Shown in pieces: positions 36,833-44,714 of a stretch of 64,000 nucleotides of DNA. The position numbers and the translations under genes were made by a program. The DNA is from Verrucomicrobiota bacterium (GTDB lineage Bacteria > Auribacterota > JABMQX01 > JAFGEW01): the NCBI GenBank assembly GCA_016931415.1, contig JAFGEW010000132.1, positions 1-64,000 on the forward strand. Reading direction: 5' to 3'. Below the pieces are notes generated by a model that made no database searches, was not told where the DNA came from, and saw nothing but the letters and a program-made list of their open reading frames with translations. Position 1 is the stretch's first letter. Each line of letters begins with the position of its first letter.

Positions 36833-36905
36833 ATGATTCTCGACGGGCACATTCATGTCTCGAGCGGACTCACGGACGTTGGGAGGTGTGCGGCGCGGGT
36901 GGCGA
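36833..36905 (+). pseudogene. truncated 5' fragment of an amidohydrolase gene
   Basis: ATGATTCTCGACGGGCACAT and the following codons (MILDGHIHVSSGLTDV, then CAARVATQ) match the start of the full amidohydrolase gene at 40122 (MILDGHIHIYSGLTDI, then AARLTEAG). Similarity stops after about 23 codons and nothing else of the gene follows. It is a remnant on the far side of the prepilin cassette. Confidence 0.7.
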
Positions 36906-37099
36906 CGCAGGGTTCCCCGCCTGCTCCAAGGGCAAGAGACAGCCGATCCGGGACGACCTTGCCGCCGAAGGGGACTGCGAGGTTCGCGATGCGAATCGCC
37001 CACGTCTTGTCTGCGGGCGCGCGTCCTCCGTCGTGCCGGGCGAATCGTCCTCGCCGCGGAAGGGCTGCCGGGCAACACCTGGACGAGGAGGATGGGGCG

Positions 37100-38767
37100 C
37101 TATTCGTAACGCCAGCGGGCGACTTCGATGGTGAAGACGCTTGGCATGCCCGGGGGCGCTTTGGCTGGGTCGGCGAGACTCTGGTCGTAGCCCCAGTTCC
37201 GGTTGGGGGCCTCGTAGACAGGGCTGCCGTAGATCCAGTCGCCCGTAGCGGTTTCACTTTGCCACAGCGCGGCGAGCGAACCACGGTATGTCAGCGTCTT
37301 GCCGCTCCAGGTCTCGAGGAATCGCGGCATGTTCTCGACGCCGCCGTTGTATTGGCCCTCAGTGGTTACCGTGTTGCCGGCGGCAATGGCGGCATTGATC
37401 GCCGTGTTCGAGGCGACTCGTGAGCTGAGGCTCTTCGCGCTGTTGCTGTCCTTCCAGTTGTTGGAAAGGATATTGACGGCATCGCACATGACGCTGGCCG
37501 GCTGCTGGTTGACGGTGTTGTAGTCGCCCTGGATATAGAGGGGGTTATCGGTCACCACCGTCAGGCCGCCATCGGGGAGCTGTGTGCCGTTGACGAGGCG
37601 GACGGCGTCCTGTTTCGTGCCTCCGAAATTGCGGTAGTCGGAGACATAGAGGATGCCGTTGGCCGGCATTTTGCCGCTCTCGCGCAGCATGGCCACGTCG
37701 ATCTGAGTGACGGACACCGTCTTGCCCTCGCGGAAGTTGTAGAACGTCTGGGTCGAGACGGGGTTGAGCGTCTTGGTGGGGTCGCTCGGATCGGGATATG
37801 ACAGGTCCACGCTCCAGCCGTCCCACGTCTCGGCTTGGCCGTCAATGATGCGCAGGTCGGCTTTGTGGTAGTACTTAACCTCCTTGGTCTCCGGGCTATC
37901 GGCTGCGCTGCCGCGCTCGATGATCTCATGCGACCGGTCGCTGGTTGCGAGCGCGAGCCGCAGCGGATTGACGCGATGGACGCTTGAGGCGACATTGCCG
38001 TCCCAGCGCTCGGTCGCCCCCTCGAACCATTCGGCGTGACGGCTATCGAGCCATGTTCCATCAGGATTGCGCATGTTCTGGAAGAGGCCGTCTTTGTCTT
38101 TGAACAAGACGGGCGCATCAATGGTGTCACTACTGTCTTTGCGCCCATGGTAGATGTTGCCTGCAGCGGTGACGAGGGACTCGAATGTCAAGCCTGTGTG
38201 ACTCCCGACGTAGATGTCGCTGTTGCAGTGCACGGGGCCGCTCACGGTCATCGCCGGGCCGGGGAGGATCTCGAGGTCGTCTTCGTAGTAGAAGATGGCG
38301 AACTGGAAGATGGGGATAAACTGCGCCTCGACCTCTTCTGAGATACAAGTCGTCTCACCGGAATGATGCGATGAGACGACGGCTGTGATCTTGATACGTT
38401 GGATGCGGCCGCGGAGCCCGGCATAGTTCCCGGCGCTGAGCACGTCCTCGTAGGACTCGCCGATGGCGACGACGCTGAACTCTTCGAACGTGTAGCCGTC
38501 GAACTGCGGCGCGATGATCTCGGCCAACTCGGTTGACGAGTAGCCTTGGGCTTTCGAAAAGAGCAGGTTGAGCTCGGCCACTGCCTTCTCGATGCCGGCC
38601 TGGGCGACATAGAACGAGCGGGTCAGCTCGACTTCCCGATAGGTCAAATGCACGTCCGAGCCTACAACACTGAGAAACGCCGCCGCGATGATCGCGATGA
38701 CGAAAACGATCACGAGCACCACGGCAAGCGCGATGCCCCTGTTTCTATCTGGCTTGAGCTGTCTCAT
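37100..38767 (-). CDS. PilX-type pilus assembly protein
   Basis: 555 residues. N-terminal hydrophobic segment IALAVVLVIVFVIAIIAAAFLS preceded by basic residues and followed by FYVAQAGIEKAVAEL, the PilX/PilX_N pattern of pilus-associated proteins that copy the prepilin entry helix. The large remainder is a mixed domain of unknown detail. It starts by overlapping the stop of the upstream PilW-like gene (ATGA) and is the last of three prepilin-like genes. The usual pilus motor genes are not in this window. Confidence 0.8.
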   Translation of the reverse strand: MRQLKPDRNRGIALAVVLVIVFVIAIIAAAFLSVVGSDVHLTYREVELTRSFYVAQAGIEKAVAELNLLFSKAQGYSSTELAEIIAPQFDGYTFEEFSVVAIGESYEDVLSAGNYAGLRGRIQRIKITAVVSSHHSGETTCISEEVEAQFIPIFQFAIFYYEDDLEILPGPAMTVSGPVHCNSDIYVGSHTGLTFESLVTAAGNIYHGRKDSSDTIDAPVLFKDKDGLFQNMRNPDGTWLDSRHAEWFEGATERWDGNVASSVHRVNPLRLALATSDRSHEIIERGSAADSPETKEVKYYHKADLRIIDGQAETWDGWSVDLSYPDPSDPTKTLNPVSTQTFYNFREGKTVSVTQIDVAMLRESGKMPANGILYVSDYRNFGGTKQDAVRLVNGTQLPDGGLTVVTDNPLYIQGDYNTVNQQPASVMCDAVNILSNNWKDSNSAKSLSSRVASNTAINAAIAAGNTVTTEGQYNGGVENMPRFLETWSGKTLTYRGSLAALWQSETATGDWIYGSPVYEAPNRNWGYDQSLADPAKAPPGMPSVFTIEVARWRYE

Positions 38768-39363
38768 GGACCTGTGCCTCTTGCAGTATAGTTGCGCGGC
38801 AGCACGCGAGTCAGGAGGGTCGCGTTCATCCATCGGTCACGAACGCGTTTCTCGCCGATCAGGCGGACCTCTATCGTGCCGTCGGCACGCTGCGCAAACT
38901 GTATGTTCGTGCGGTGCTGCGAAGTGTCGGACGCGGCCTCGGAGCGCGACGGGTCATAGATCGCTTGAACTTCGCTGTCCGGGGTGCTTGCGTCTGAGTC
39001 GTAGATGATTTCGTTGCCGTCCAGGTAGATGCGCCGCGTCGTATCGTCAACGCCGCTGGTGAACTCGATCGTCTGCGGATCGATGATGCTTATCTGCTTT
39101 GCTTCGCGGAGGCCGTGCTGGCGCTCCTCGAGTGCGCCGCGTTCGCCCTGGACGATGCGCTGCATGGCCACGGCGAGCTTGCGTTGTATCGCGACCTCCG
39201 CACTGCCCTCAGACCAAGTCCGCAGCGACATGAGATAGAAGCTCACAATCGTGGCCGAGAGGATGAGAAACAAGGCGAGCGCAATGATGACCTCGGGCAG
39301 GGTGAAGCCCCGCGCCGCGATTGAGGCCTGCCGGCCGTACGGTCTCTGTTTGTCTTGTTCCAC
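38764..39363 (-). CDS. PilW-like prepilin
   Basis: 199 residues. The prepilin cleavage/methylation site is RGFTLPEV followed by the hydrophobic helix IIALALFLILSATIVSFYLM. The rest is a small mixed domain. GTG start. It is a minor pilin or pseudopilin of a type IV pilus/type II secretion family. It follows the PilV-like gene by nine bases and overlaps the PilX-like gene. Confidence 0.85.
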   Translation of the reverse strand: MEQDKQRPYGRQASIAARGFTLPEVIIALALFLILSATIVSFYLMSLRTWSEGSAEVAIQRKLAVAMQRIVQGERGALEERQHGLREAKQISIIDPQTIEFTSGVDDTTRRIYLDGNEIIYDSDASTPDSEVQAIYDPSRSEAASDTSQHRTNIQFAQRADGTIEVRLIGEKRVRDRWMNATLLTRVLPRNYTARGTGP

Positions 39364-39372
39364 CGGTGCGCC

Positions 39373-39816
39373 CTATCGTTTGGCGATCAATGTATCGAGA
39401 AAGACTGACAGCGTTCTCTCGCCGCCGAGTGAGTACGATTGCCACGTCAGCGTGACGCGCACGAGCTTGCACGTGTCCTTTTCACCGTCGCCGTCGAGGT
39501 CTATGAGATCGAGCACCTCAACCTGGATCTCGCCGGTCAGGTCGTCGTCTGTGCCCCACTCGATGTCTCTGCCGGGATCGAGGACAACGTTCACCGGGCC
39601 CCAGTCGAGCACGTCCTCGTAGGATCCGGCGCGGAGTTCCTCGAGCTTTGCCTGCAGCAGAAGTGAGGCCTGGATCTGATGCCGGGCGCGGTAGGTGGCG
39701 ACGCGCCCCATGAGGAAGGTTGTACAGAGGCCGCCGACGACAAGACCAAACAGGAGAACGGCGACAGCGAGTTCGACAAGCGTGAACCCACTTTTCCTAG
39801 CTCGATGTGGACTCAT
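39373..39816 (-). CDS. PilV-like prepilin
   Basis: 147 residues. Leader SPHRARKSG then the cleavage motif GFTLVELAVAVLLFGLVVGG, followed by a typical N-terminal helix (RHQIQASLLLQAKLEELR) and a small beta domain. The ATG with AAGG five bases upstream was chosen; the next ATG upstream is possible. First gene of the three-gene prepilin-like cassette. Confidence 0.85.
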   Translation of the reverse strand: MSPHRARKSGFTLVELAVAVLLFGLVVGGLCTTFLMGRVATYRARHQIQASLLLQAKLEELRAGSYEDVLDWGPVNVVLDPGRDIEWGTDDDLTGEIQVEVLDLIDLDGDGEKDTCKLVRVTLTWQSYSLGGERTLSVFLDTLIAKR

Positions 39817-40121
39817 TGGAGCCTTCTGAAGCATAATCGCGTTGTGCACCGTGCGTGCTTCGGTACCGTTGGTGCACCATGGAGCACAAAGCATACCTGC
39901 TCAGGCGTTACATGAGGCTGCAAGTAGTAACTACCGTGGGGTCAATATACTGTGGCATACGCCGGCGTGAACCAGGTGTACGTGCTTTGTCGCTCTTGAG
40001 ACAATCCGGTCGGTTGCTGTCGCACGGGTGAGACAAACGCGCGTTGCGGCAAGGAGGAAGGTCAGGTAAGATCGCCAGACGATGTGCACCTGAGGCAAAT
40101 GCAGACGAGATGGAGCAGCGG

Positions 40122-40952
40122 ATGATTCTCGACGGGCACATACACATCTACAGCGGGCTGACGGACATTACGGGTTTTGCGGCGCGGCTGACGGAGGCGG
40201 GCGTTGACGGGGGGCTTGTGATGTCGGTGGCGCCGCCGGTCTTTGCGATCTGGGCCGATCCGACGCCGGCGATGGAACGTGTTGATGAGGTGCTCGAGGT
40301 GGCGCGTGCCGCGCCCGAGGCGCGTCTGTTCCCGTTTTTCTGGATCGACCCCATGGAAGCAAACGCCGTCGAGCAGGTTGATGAGGCGGTCAAACGCGGC
40401 ATTTCTGGATTCAAGGTCATCTGCTCGACGCACTATCCCGGCGACCCGAAGGCGATGGCTGTGTACCGGCGGATCGCGGGGCACGGCAAGCCGATCCTGT
40501 TTCACTCGGGCATCCTGTCGGACACAACGGCGAGCTCGCGCTACAACCGGCCGGCCGAGTTCGAGTGCCTGCTCGGTGTTGACAGGCTGCGGTTCGCGCT
40601 CGCGCACCTGGCGTGGCCGTGGTGCGACGAGCTGATCGCCGTCTACTACAAGGCAAGCGAGGCGCGGCACGACTCGCCGGACGTCACAGCCGAGATGTTC
40701 GTCGACACCACGCCCGGCACGCCGCCGATCTACCGCCAGGACGCGTTCACGAAGCTGTACGCTTGCGGCCCGGGGGCAGCCGACTACACGTTCTTCGGCA
40801 CGGACCGGGGGGTGAACGACTACGACGTGCGCGGCGTGCGCGAACTGATCGAGCGCGACACGGCGATGTGCGACGCGCTGGGTTTCGACACCGCGACGCG
40901 GGACAAGTTTTTCGCCGGCAACCTGCTGCGGTTTGTCGGGTCCAAGGCGTAG
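40122..40952 (+). CDS. amidohydrolase (TIM-barrel metal-dependent hydrolase)
   Basis: 276 residues of the amidohydrolase_2 type. The metal-binding motif DGHIHIYSG is at the N-terminus; further motifs are LFPFFWIDPM, ISGFKVICSTHY, KPILFHSG and the final TFFGTDRGVNDYD with the catalytic-type Asp. It would hydrolyse a carbon-nitrogen or related bond, or act as a decarboxylase. No ligand is deducible. The ATG has GGAG about eight bases upstream. A truncated copy of its 5' end lies beyond the prepilin cassette. Confidence 0.85.
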   Translation: MILDGHIHIYSGLTDITGFAARLTEAGVDGGLVMSVAPPVFAIWADPTPAMERVDEVLEVARAAPEARLFPFFWIDPMEANAVEQVDEAVKRGISGFKVICSTHYPGDPKAMAVYRRIAGHGKPILFHSGILSDTTASSRYNRPAEFECLLGVDRLRFALAHLAWPWCDELIAVYYKASEARHDSPDVTAEMFVDTTPGTPPIYRQDAFTKLYACGPGAADYTFFGTDRGVNDYDVRGVRELIERDTAMCDALGFDTATRDKFFAGNLLRFVGSKA

Positions 40953-40989
40953 CGGCCCCGGCGACTCGGCCCTGTCGCCGTGTTGTCCC

Positions 40990-43900
40990 CTACTGCGTCT
41001 TGCCGACCTCGAGGCGGTAGACGCCGGCGCCGTCGGTGCCGGCGTAGACGGCCCCGTCGGCGGCCGAGACGGCGATCTGCACGATGTTCGAATCGGGCAG
41101 CCCCGTGCTGAGCGTCTCAAACGTTTTCCCACCGTCGCGCGTGCCCAGGATATTCGCCTGGCTGTCGGAACCGACGTAGAAGACGTCCGGATCCTTGGGA
41201 TCGAAGGCGACGCAGCTCGGCCTCATGGAGTTCAGTGATCCAAGGTTCTCGAGGGTCTGCCATGTCTTGCCGGCGTCGCGTGTCAGATAGAGAGGTCCAT
41301 TCCATTCCGCGACGATGGCGACCCGTGGATCCGTTGGATGGACCTCAACAAACCTGATCCAGTTCTCGCTGTACTTGTCGAGAGCCATGACTTCCTGCCA
41401 TGTCCGGCCGACATCTGTGCTTCGACGCAGGTGCTTGCGTTCAGTGATCTCGTAGATCGTGGCGGCGTTCTCTTGTCCCGTCCCGGGCCAGTCGCCGCTT
41501 CGGCGGCTCAGTCCGATCGACCCCTCGGTCGGCTCCCAGGTGTCGCCGTGGTCACTGGTCTTGAGGATCCTGGCGCGCGTCAAGATGTAGAACGTGTCCA
41601 CATCTTCCGGGTCGAAGACGAAGGCTTCGATCTTCGAGTGACGTGTGTCGGACACCTCGGACCACGACTCCCCGCCGTCGGTGCTCATCACGACCCGGTC
41701 GTCACCCGTGCCGACCAGGATGGTCTTGGGATCGAGCGGATGGATCGTCACCGGCGGGCCGCACCAGCTCTGAGTCATGAGCTGTGTCCACGTTTTCGCG
41801 CCGTCGGTGCTCTTGTAGAGGCCCGAACGGCCGGCGACGTAGAGCAGGCCGGGCGTCTCGTTGTCGCAAGCCATGTCGCGGGTCTCAAAGGACGAGAAGC
41901 CCGTGTTGACGACGGTCCATGTCTCGCCAAAGTCCTCGGTCTTGAGCACGCTGGCAAGTTCCATGGCAACGCGGTAGACAACGTCGGGCTTGGTCGGGTC
42001 GGCGACGATCGGTCCGCCTGTCCAGCGGGACTGCCGTCCGGCATTGGCCAAGCCGTAGAGGAAGCACCTGCGCAGTTCCTTGATCGTCTCCGTCTGCTCC
42101 TGTTCCGGATCCTGCTCGGCCGCGTAGAGGGACTCCCACGTCTGGCCGCCGTCCTCGGAGTAGTAGTAGACGTCCTGCGTGGTGCCCGCGTAGAGCACGT
42201 CGTTGGCGGCCCCGCCGACGCGAACCCCCTTGAGTTGGCTCACTTCGAAAGGCAATTGGACGGCGCGCCAGGTCCCGCCGCCGTCAGTCGTGACGAAAAT
42301 CTCTTCGCCCACGAGGCAGTAGAGCATCTGCGGCACGTTCGGATCCATCTCGAGACGCAAGAACTCCTTGTTCTTCGGGATCAGGCCGCGGTTCCTGGCC
42401 AACCACGTGTCGCCGCCGTCGGTGCTCCTCAACACGCCGCGGTCCTGGTCGGCGACGTAGAGTGTGCCGGGCGTCTTTGGGTCGGCCTCGACGAAAGCGA
42501 CGCTGCCGCCTTCGCCGGCCACAGGCAACGGCTTCCAGGAGGCGCCGCCATCCGTGCTCTTGTGGAGCCGGCCGCTGGTCACGTAGACGATTCGGGGGTC
42601 CTTGGGATCAACGGCAACGTCGTCGGCAGCCATCCGGCGTCCATTCACCTGGTGGCCGGCGCAGGGCTGCCAGTGCTTGGCGCCGTCGATGGTTCTGTAC
42701 ACGTCATTGCGCGTCGCGGCGTAGAGAACACCCGGTCTGCTCTGACACAACACGAGCGCCCTGACCTCCTCGCCCGCCAGCCCGCTGGCGCTGACCCAGC
42801 GGTGCGGCGCTGCCGGGGCCGCCAAATCCGGCTGCGCCGCGCAAGTCTCCTGCGTCCGCACGATGGTCGTACCACCGATGAGCGCGAGGGCGGCGCACGC
42901 AGCGCCGATCACGGCGGCCGTGACTGTTCGCGGCAGGCAACGCAGCAGCAGCATTCGACCGCTCAGGAGCGTTTCGACCCGCCTGAAGAGCTTCGAGCGG
43001 TAATGCGCCATCCCGACGCCGGCAACGCGGCAATGGGCAAGGACGCGCGTCTGCTCGAAGAGCGACGTGAGACACTTGGCGTACGCCACGGGTTTGCTCG
43101 TGGCGCTCACGACCGCCTCGTCGCACAGCTCCTCGCGCGCGGCGCAAAGCTGCCGGCTTGCGAGCCAGATCGCCGGATGGAAGAACAGCGCGGCCTCGAT
43201 GAGGCGCTGCACGAGCATGACGAACGGATCCCTGCGCCGGATGTGAGTGAGTTCGTGCACGGCGATGGTCTCCAGGTCAGCCTCCGGCAACTGCGTGGCC
43301 AGATGCGCGGGAAACAGCACACACCGGTGGAAGAGCCCGGCGGCGACGGGCACGGCAAGCTCATCCGAGACGCCGAGCGCAACATCGCCCTTAGCCCCGA
43401 CCAGAGCGCGCGCCGAGGCGAAGGCGCGAAGCAGCCGCGCATCGTTCGGGACGGTCGCACGCTTGATCAAGCGCTGCAACGCCCACTGGGCAACGACGAG
43501 ACGCACGAGGAGCAGCAGAACGCCCAGAGCCCACGCGGCGCCGATGCAGGCGGGCCAACTCAGTCTCAGCGAGGGTCCCGAATCAACGGGCGCAGCCGTG
43601 GGCTTGACGGCGAAGTCCCCAGATAGCCGCTCCTGGTTGTCCTCCTCTGCTGCCGACGTCGTCGCAGGCTCTGTTGCGCCGGCTGCCGAAGGCCGGATGT
43701 CGGACGGGGGCACACCCGTGCTTGCTTTCGATCCGTCGGCACGCGGCGTCGCCGGCACCGGATCGTCATCGCCTGCAACGAACTCCGGGAGCGGCGCCCG
43801 CGTGATGTCCATGGCCAACGGAATGGGCAGAAGCTGGATGGTGCTGACCAGCCCGCTCAGCGCGATCAGTGGACAGACCCCGATCCCTACGAGGGCGAGC

Positions 43901-44058
43901 AGCCAGACGAGATGCCGCGTGAGCGGACTGCGCGGCCGGAAGAGCTTGACGGCCGCGAAGGCAACCAGGAACACGGCCGCGCACTGCCACGCGACGTTGA
44001 GCAGCACGATCGGCACATTGGCGCTCAGCCTGTTCAGAACTTCGACGAGGCTACTCAT
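40990..44058 (-). CDS. BlaR1-like M56 protease fused to an Asp-box beta-propeller
   Basis: 1022 residues. N-terminal BlaR1/MecR1-type membrane domain with TM helices at about 18-38, 48-75 and 165-190, then a zinc-protease motif (H268, E269, H272 in HELTHIRRRDP; LCDE further on) and another TM helix (VTAAVIGAACAALALIGGTTIV, about 390). The long C-terminal part (about 425-1022) holds some 12 Asp-box (BNR) units such as STDGGASW, STDGGDTW, TTDGGGTW and STDGGESW, typical of sialidase/Ycf48-like propellers. In BlaR1 the C-terminal sensor is a penicillin-binding domain; here a propeller takes its place. It follows the BlaI gene (8-bp overlap), so signal-dependent cleavage of BlaI is the obvious inference. 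Confidence 0.88.
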   Translation of the reverse strand: MSSLVEVLNRLSANVPIVLLNVAWQCAAVFLVAFAAVKLFRPRSPLTRHLVWLLALVGIGVCPLIALSGLVSTIQLLPIPLAMDITRAPLPEFVAGDDDPVPATPRADGSKASTGVPPSDIRPSAAGATEPATTSAAEEDNQERLSGDFAVKPTAAPVDSGPSLRLSWPACIGAAWALGVLLLLVRLVVAQWALQRLIKRATVPNDARLLRAFASARALVGAKGDVALGVSDELAVPVAAGLFHRCVLFPAHLATQLPEADLETIAVHELTHIRRRDPFVMLVQRLIEAALFFHPAIWLASRQLCAAREELCDEAVVSATSKPVAYAKCLTSLFEQTRVLAHCRVAGVGMAHYRSKLFRRVETLLSGRMLLLRCLPRTVTAAVIGAACAALALIGGTTIVRTQETCAAQPDLAAPAAPHRWVSASGLAGEEVRALVLCQSRPGVLYAATRNDVYRTIDGAKHWQPCAGHQVNGRRMAADDVAVDPKDPRIVYVTSGRLHKSTDGGASWKPLPVAGEGGSVAFVEADPKTPGTLYVADQDRGVLRSTDGGDTWLARNRGLIPKNKEFLRLEMDPNVPQMLYCLVGEEIFVTTDGGGTWRAVQLPFEVSQLKGVRVGGAANDVLYAGTTQDVYYYSEDGGQTWESLYAAEQDPEQEQTETIKELRRCFLYGLANAGRQSRWTGGPIVADPTKPDVVYRVAMELASVLKTEDFGETWTVVNTGFSSFETRDMACDNETPGLLYVAGRSGLYKSTDGAKTWTQLMTQSWCGPPVTIHPLDPKTILVGTGDDRVVMSTDGGESWSEVSDTRHSKIEAFVFDPEDVDTFYILTRARILKTSDHGDTWEPTEGSIGLSRRSGDWPGTGQENAATIYEITERKHLRRSTDVGRTWQEVMALDKYSENWIRFVEVHPTDPRVAIVAEWNGPLYLTRDAGKTWQTLENLGSLNSMRPSCVAFDPKDPDVFYVGSDSQANILGTRDGGKTFETLSTGLPDSNIVQIAVSAADGAVYAGTDGAGVYRLEVGKTQ

Positions 44059-44485
44059 GGTTCCGGCTCCTCCTCTCCGCCTTCGACGAGCGGCCCTCTT
44101 CGGGACGTTCCCGTTCCTTCTCTGCGATCATGCGTTTCATGCGATCGAGCTCATCGGGCTCGATGGTTTCTGCATCGAGGACGTGCGCTAGCAGGGCGGC
44201 GGGTGAGCCATCGAACAGGCGGCGTGTGATGTCGCCGACGATGCCGCGCACGATGCGCTTGCGCTGGACAACGGGCTTGTAGACGTAGGTGCGGCCGTCA
44301 ACTTCGTGGCTTAGCAAGCCCTTGGTCTCGAGGTCGCGAAGCATGGTCAGGACGGTCGTGTAGGCCATCTCGCGTTTGGCGGCGATGGCGTCGGTGACTT
44401 CGCGAACCGTCGCCTTGCCTTTGGCCCAGACGACCTTCATCAGTTCGAGCTGCACGTCGCCGAGCTTGGGCGGCTTCTTGGCCAT
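44051..44485 (-). CDS. blaI: BlaI/MecI-family transcriptional repressor
   Basis: 144 residues. Winged-helix DNA-binding part (GDVQLELMKVVWAKGKATVREVTDAIA, YTTVLTMLRDLETKGLLSHEVDGRTYVY) and C-terminal dimerisation region (PALLAHVLDAETIEPDELDRMKRMI-like). BlaI/MecI proteins repress their own operon until a M56 partner protease cleaves them. The gene precedes the M56-propeller gene by overlap and has its own promoter with a dyad operator. Start supported by AAGGAG. Confidence 0.9.
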   Translation of the reverse strand: MAKKPPKLGDVQLELMKVVWAKGKATVREVTDAIAAKREMAYTTVLTMLRDLETKGLLSHEVDGRTYVYKPVVQRKRIVRGIVGDITRRLFDGSPAALLAHVLDAETIEPDELDRMKRMIAEKERERPEEGRSSKAERRSRNHE

Positions 44486-44544
44486 GGCGGCTTTCTCCTT
44501 GTCATGCCGTGCGATCAGGCTGTGAGACCTTGTGTGATCCGACC

Positions 44545-44585
44545 AATACTAGTCGAATAATACTAGCAGGCTGGTAGTATGTCAA
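44545..44585 (-). promoter_or_regulatory. blaI promoter with overlapping dyad operator
   Basis: On the minus strand TTGACA (44585-44580), a 17-base spacer and TATTAT (44562-44557). A near-perfect dyad, ATACTA and TAGTAT arms around 44560-44580, covers the spacer and part of the -10. A second ATACTA half-site lies at 44546-44551. A BlaI dimer there would block RNA polymerase, giving autorepression. Confidence 0.8.
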
Positions 44586-44714
44586 GCTTTTCGGCACACT
44601 GCGGCATGTTCTGGCGTGATGTGCAAGTTCGATCGGGATCCAACGGTGCCCGCAGTCCGGGAGACGGGACGTCCAGGCACAGACCGAGGCTCTATCATGC
44701 GCGGAAGAGCGGGC

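Noticed and set aside
43247-44191. Plus-strand frame overlapping the M56 gene
   Set aside because: Shadow frame without start signals or motifs, antisense to the HELTH-containing segment.
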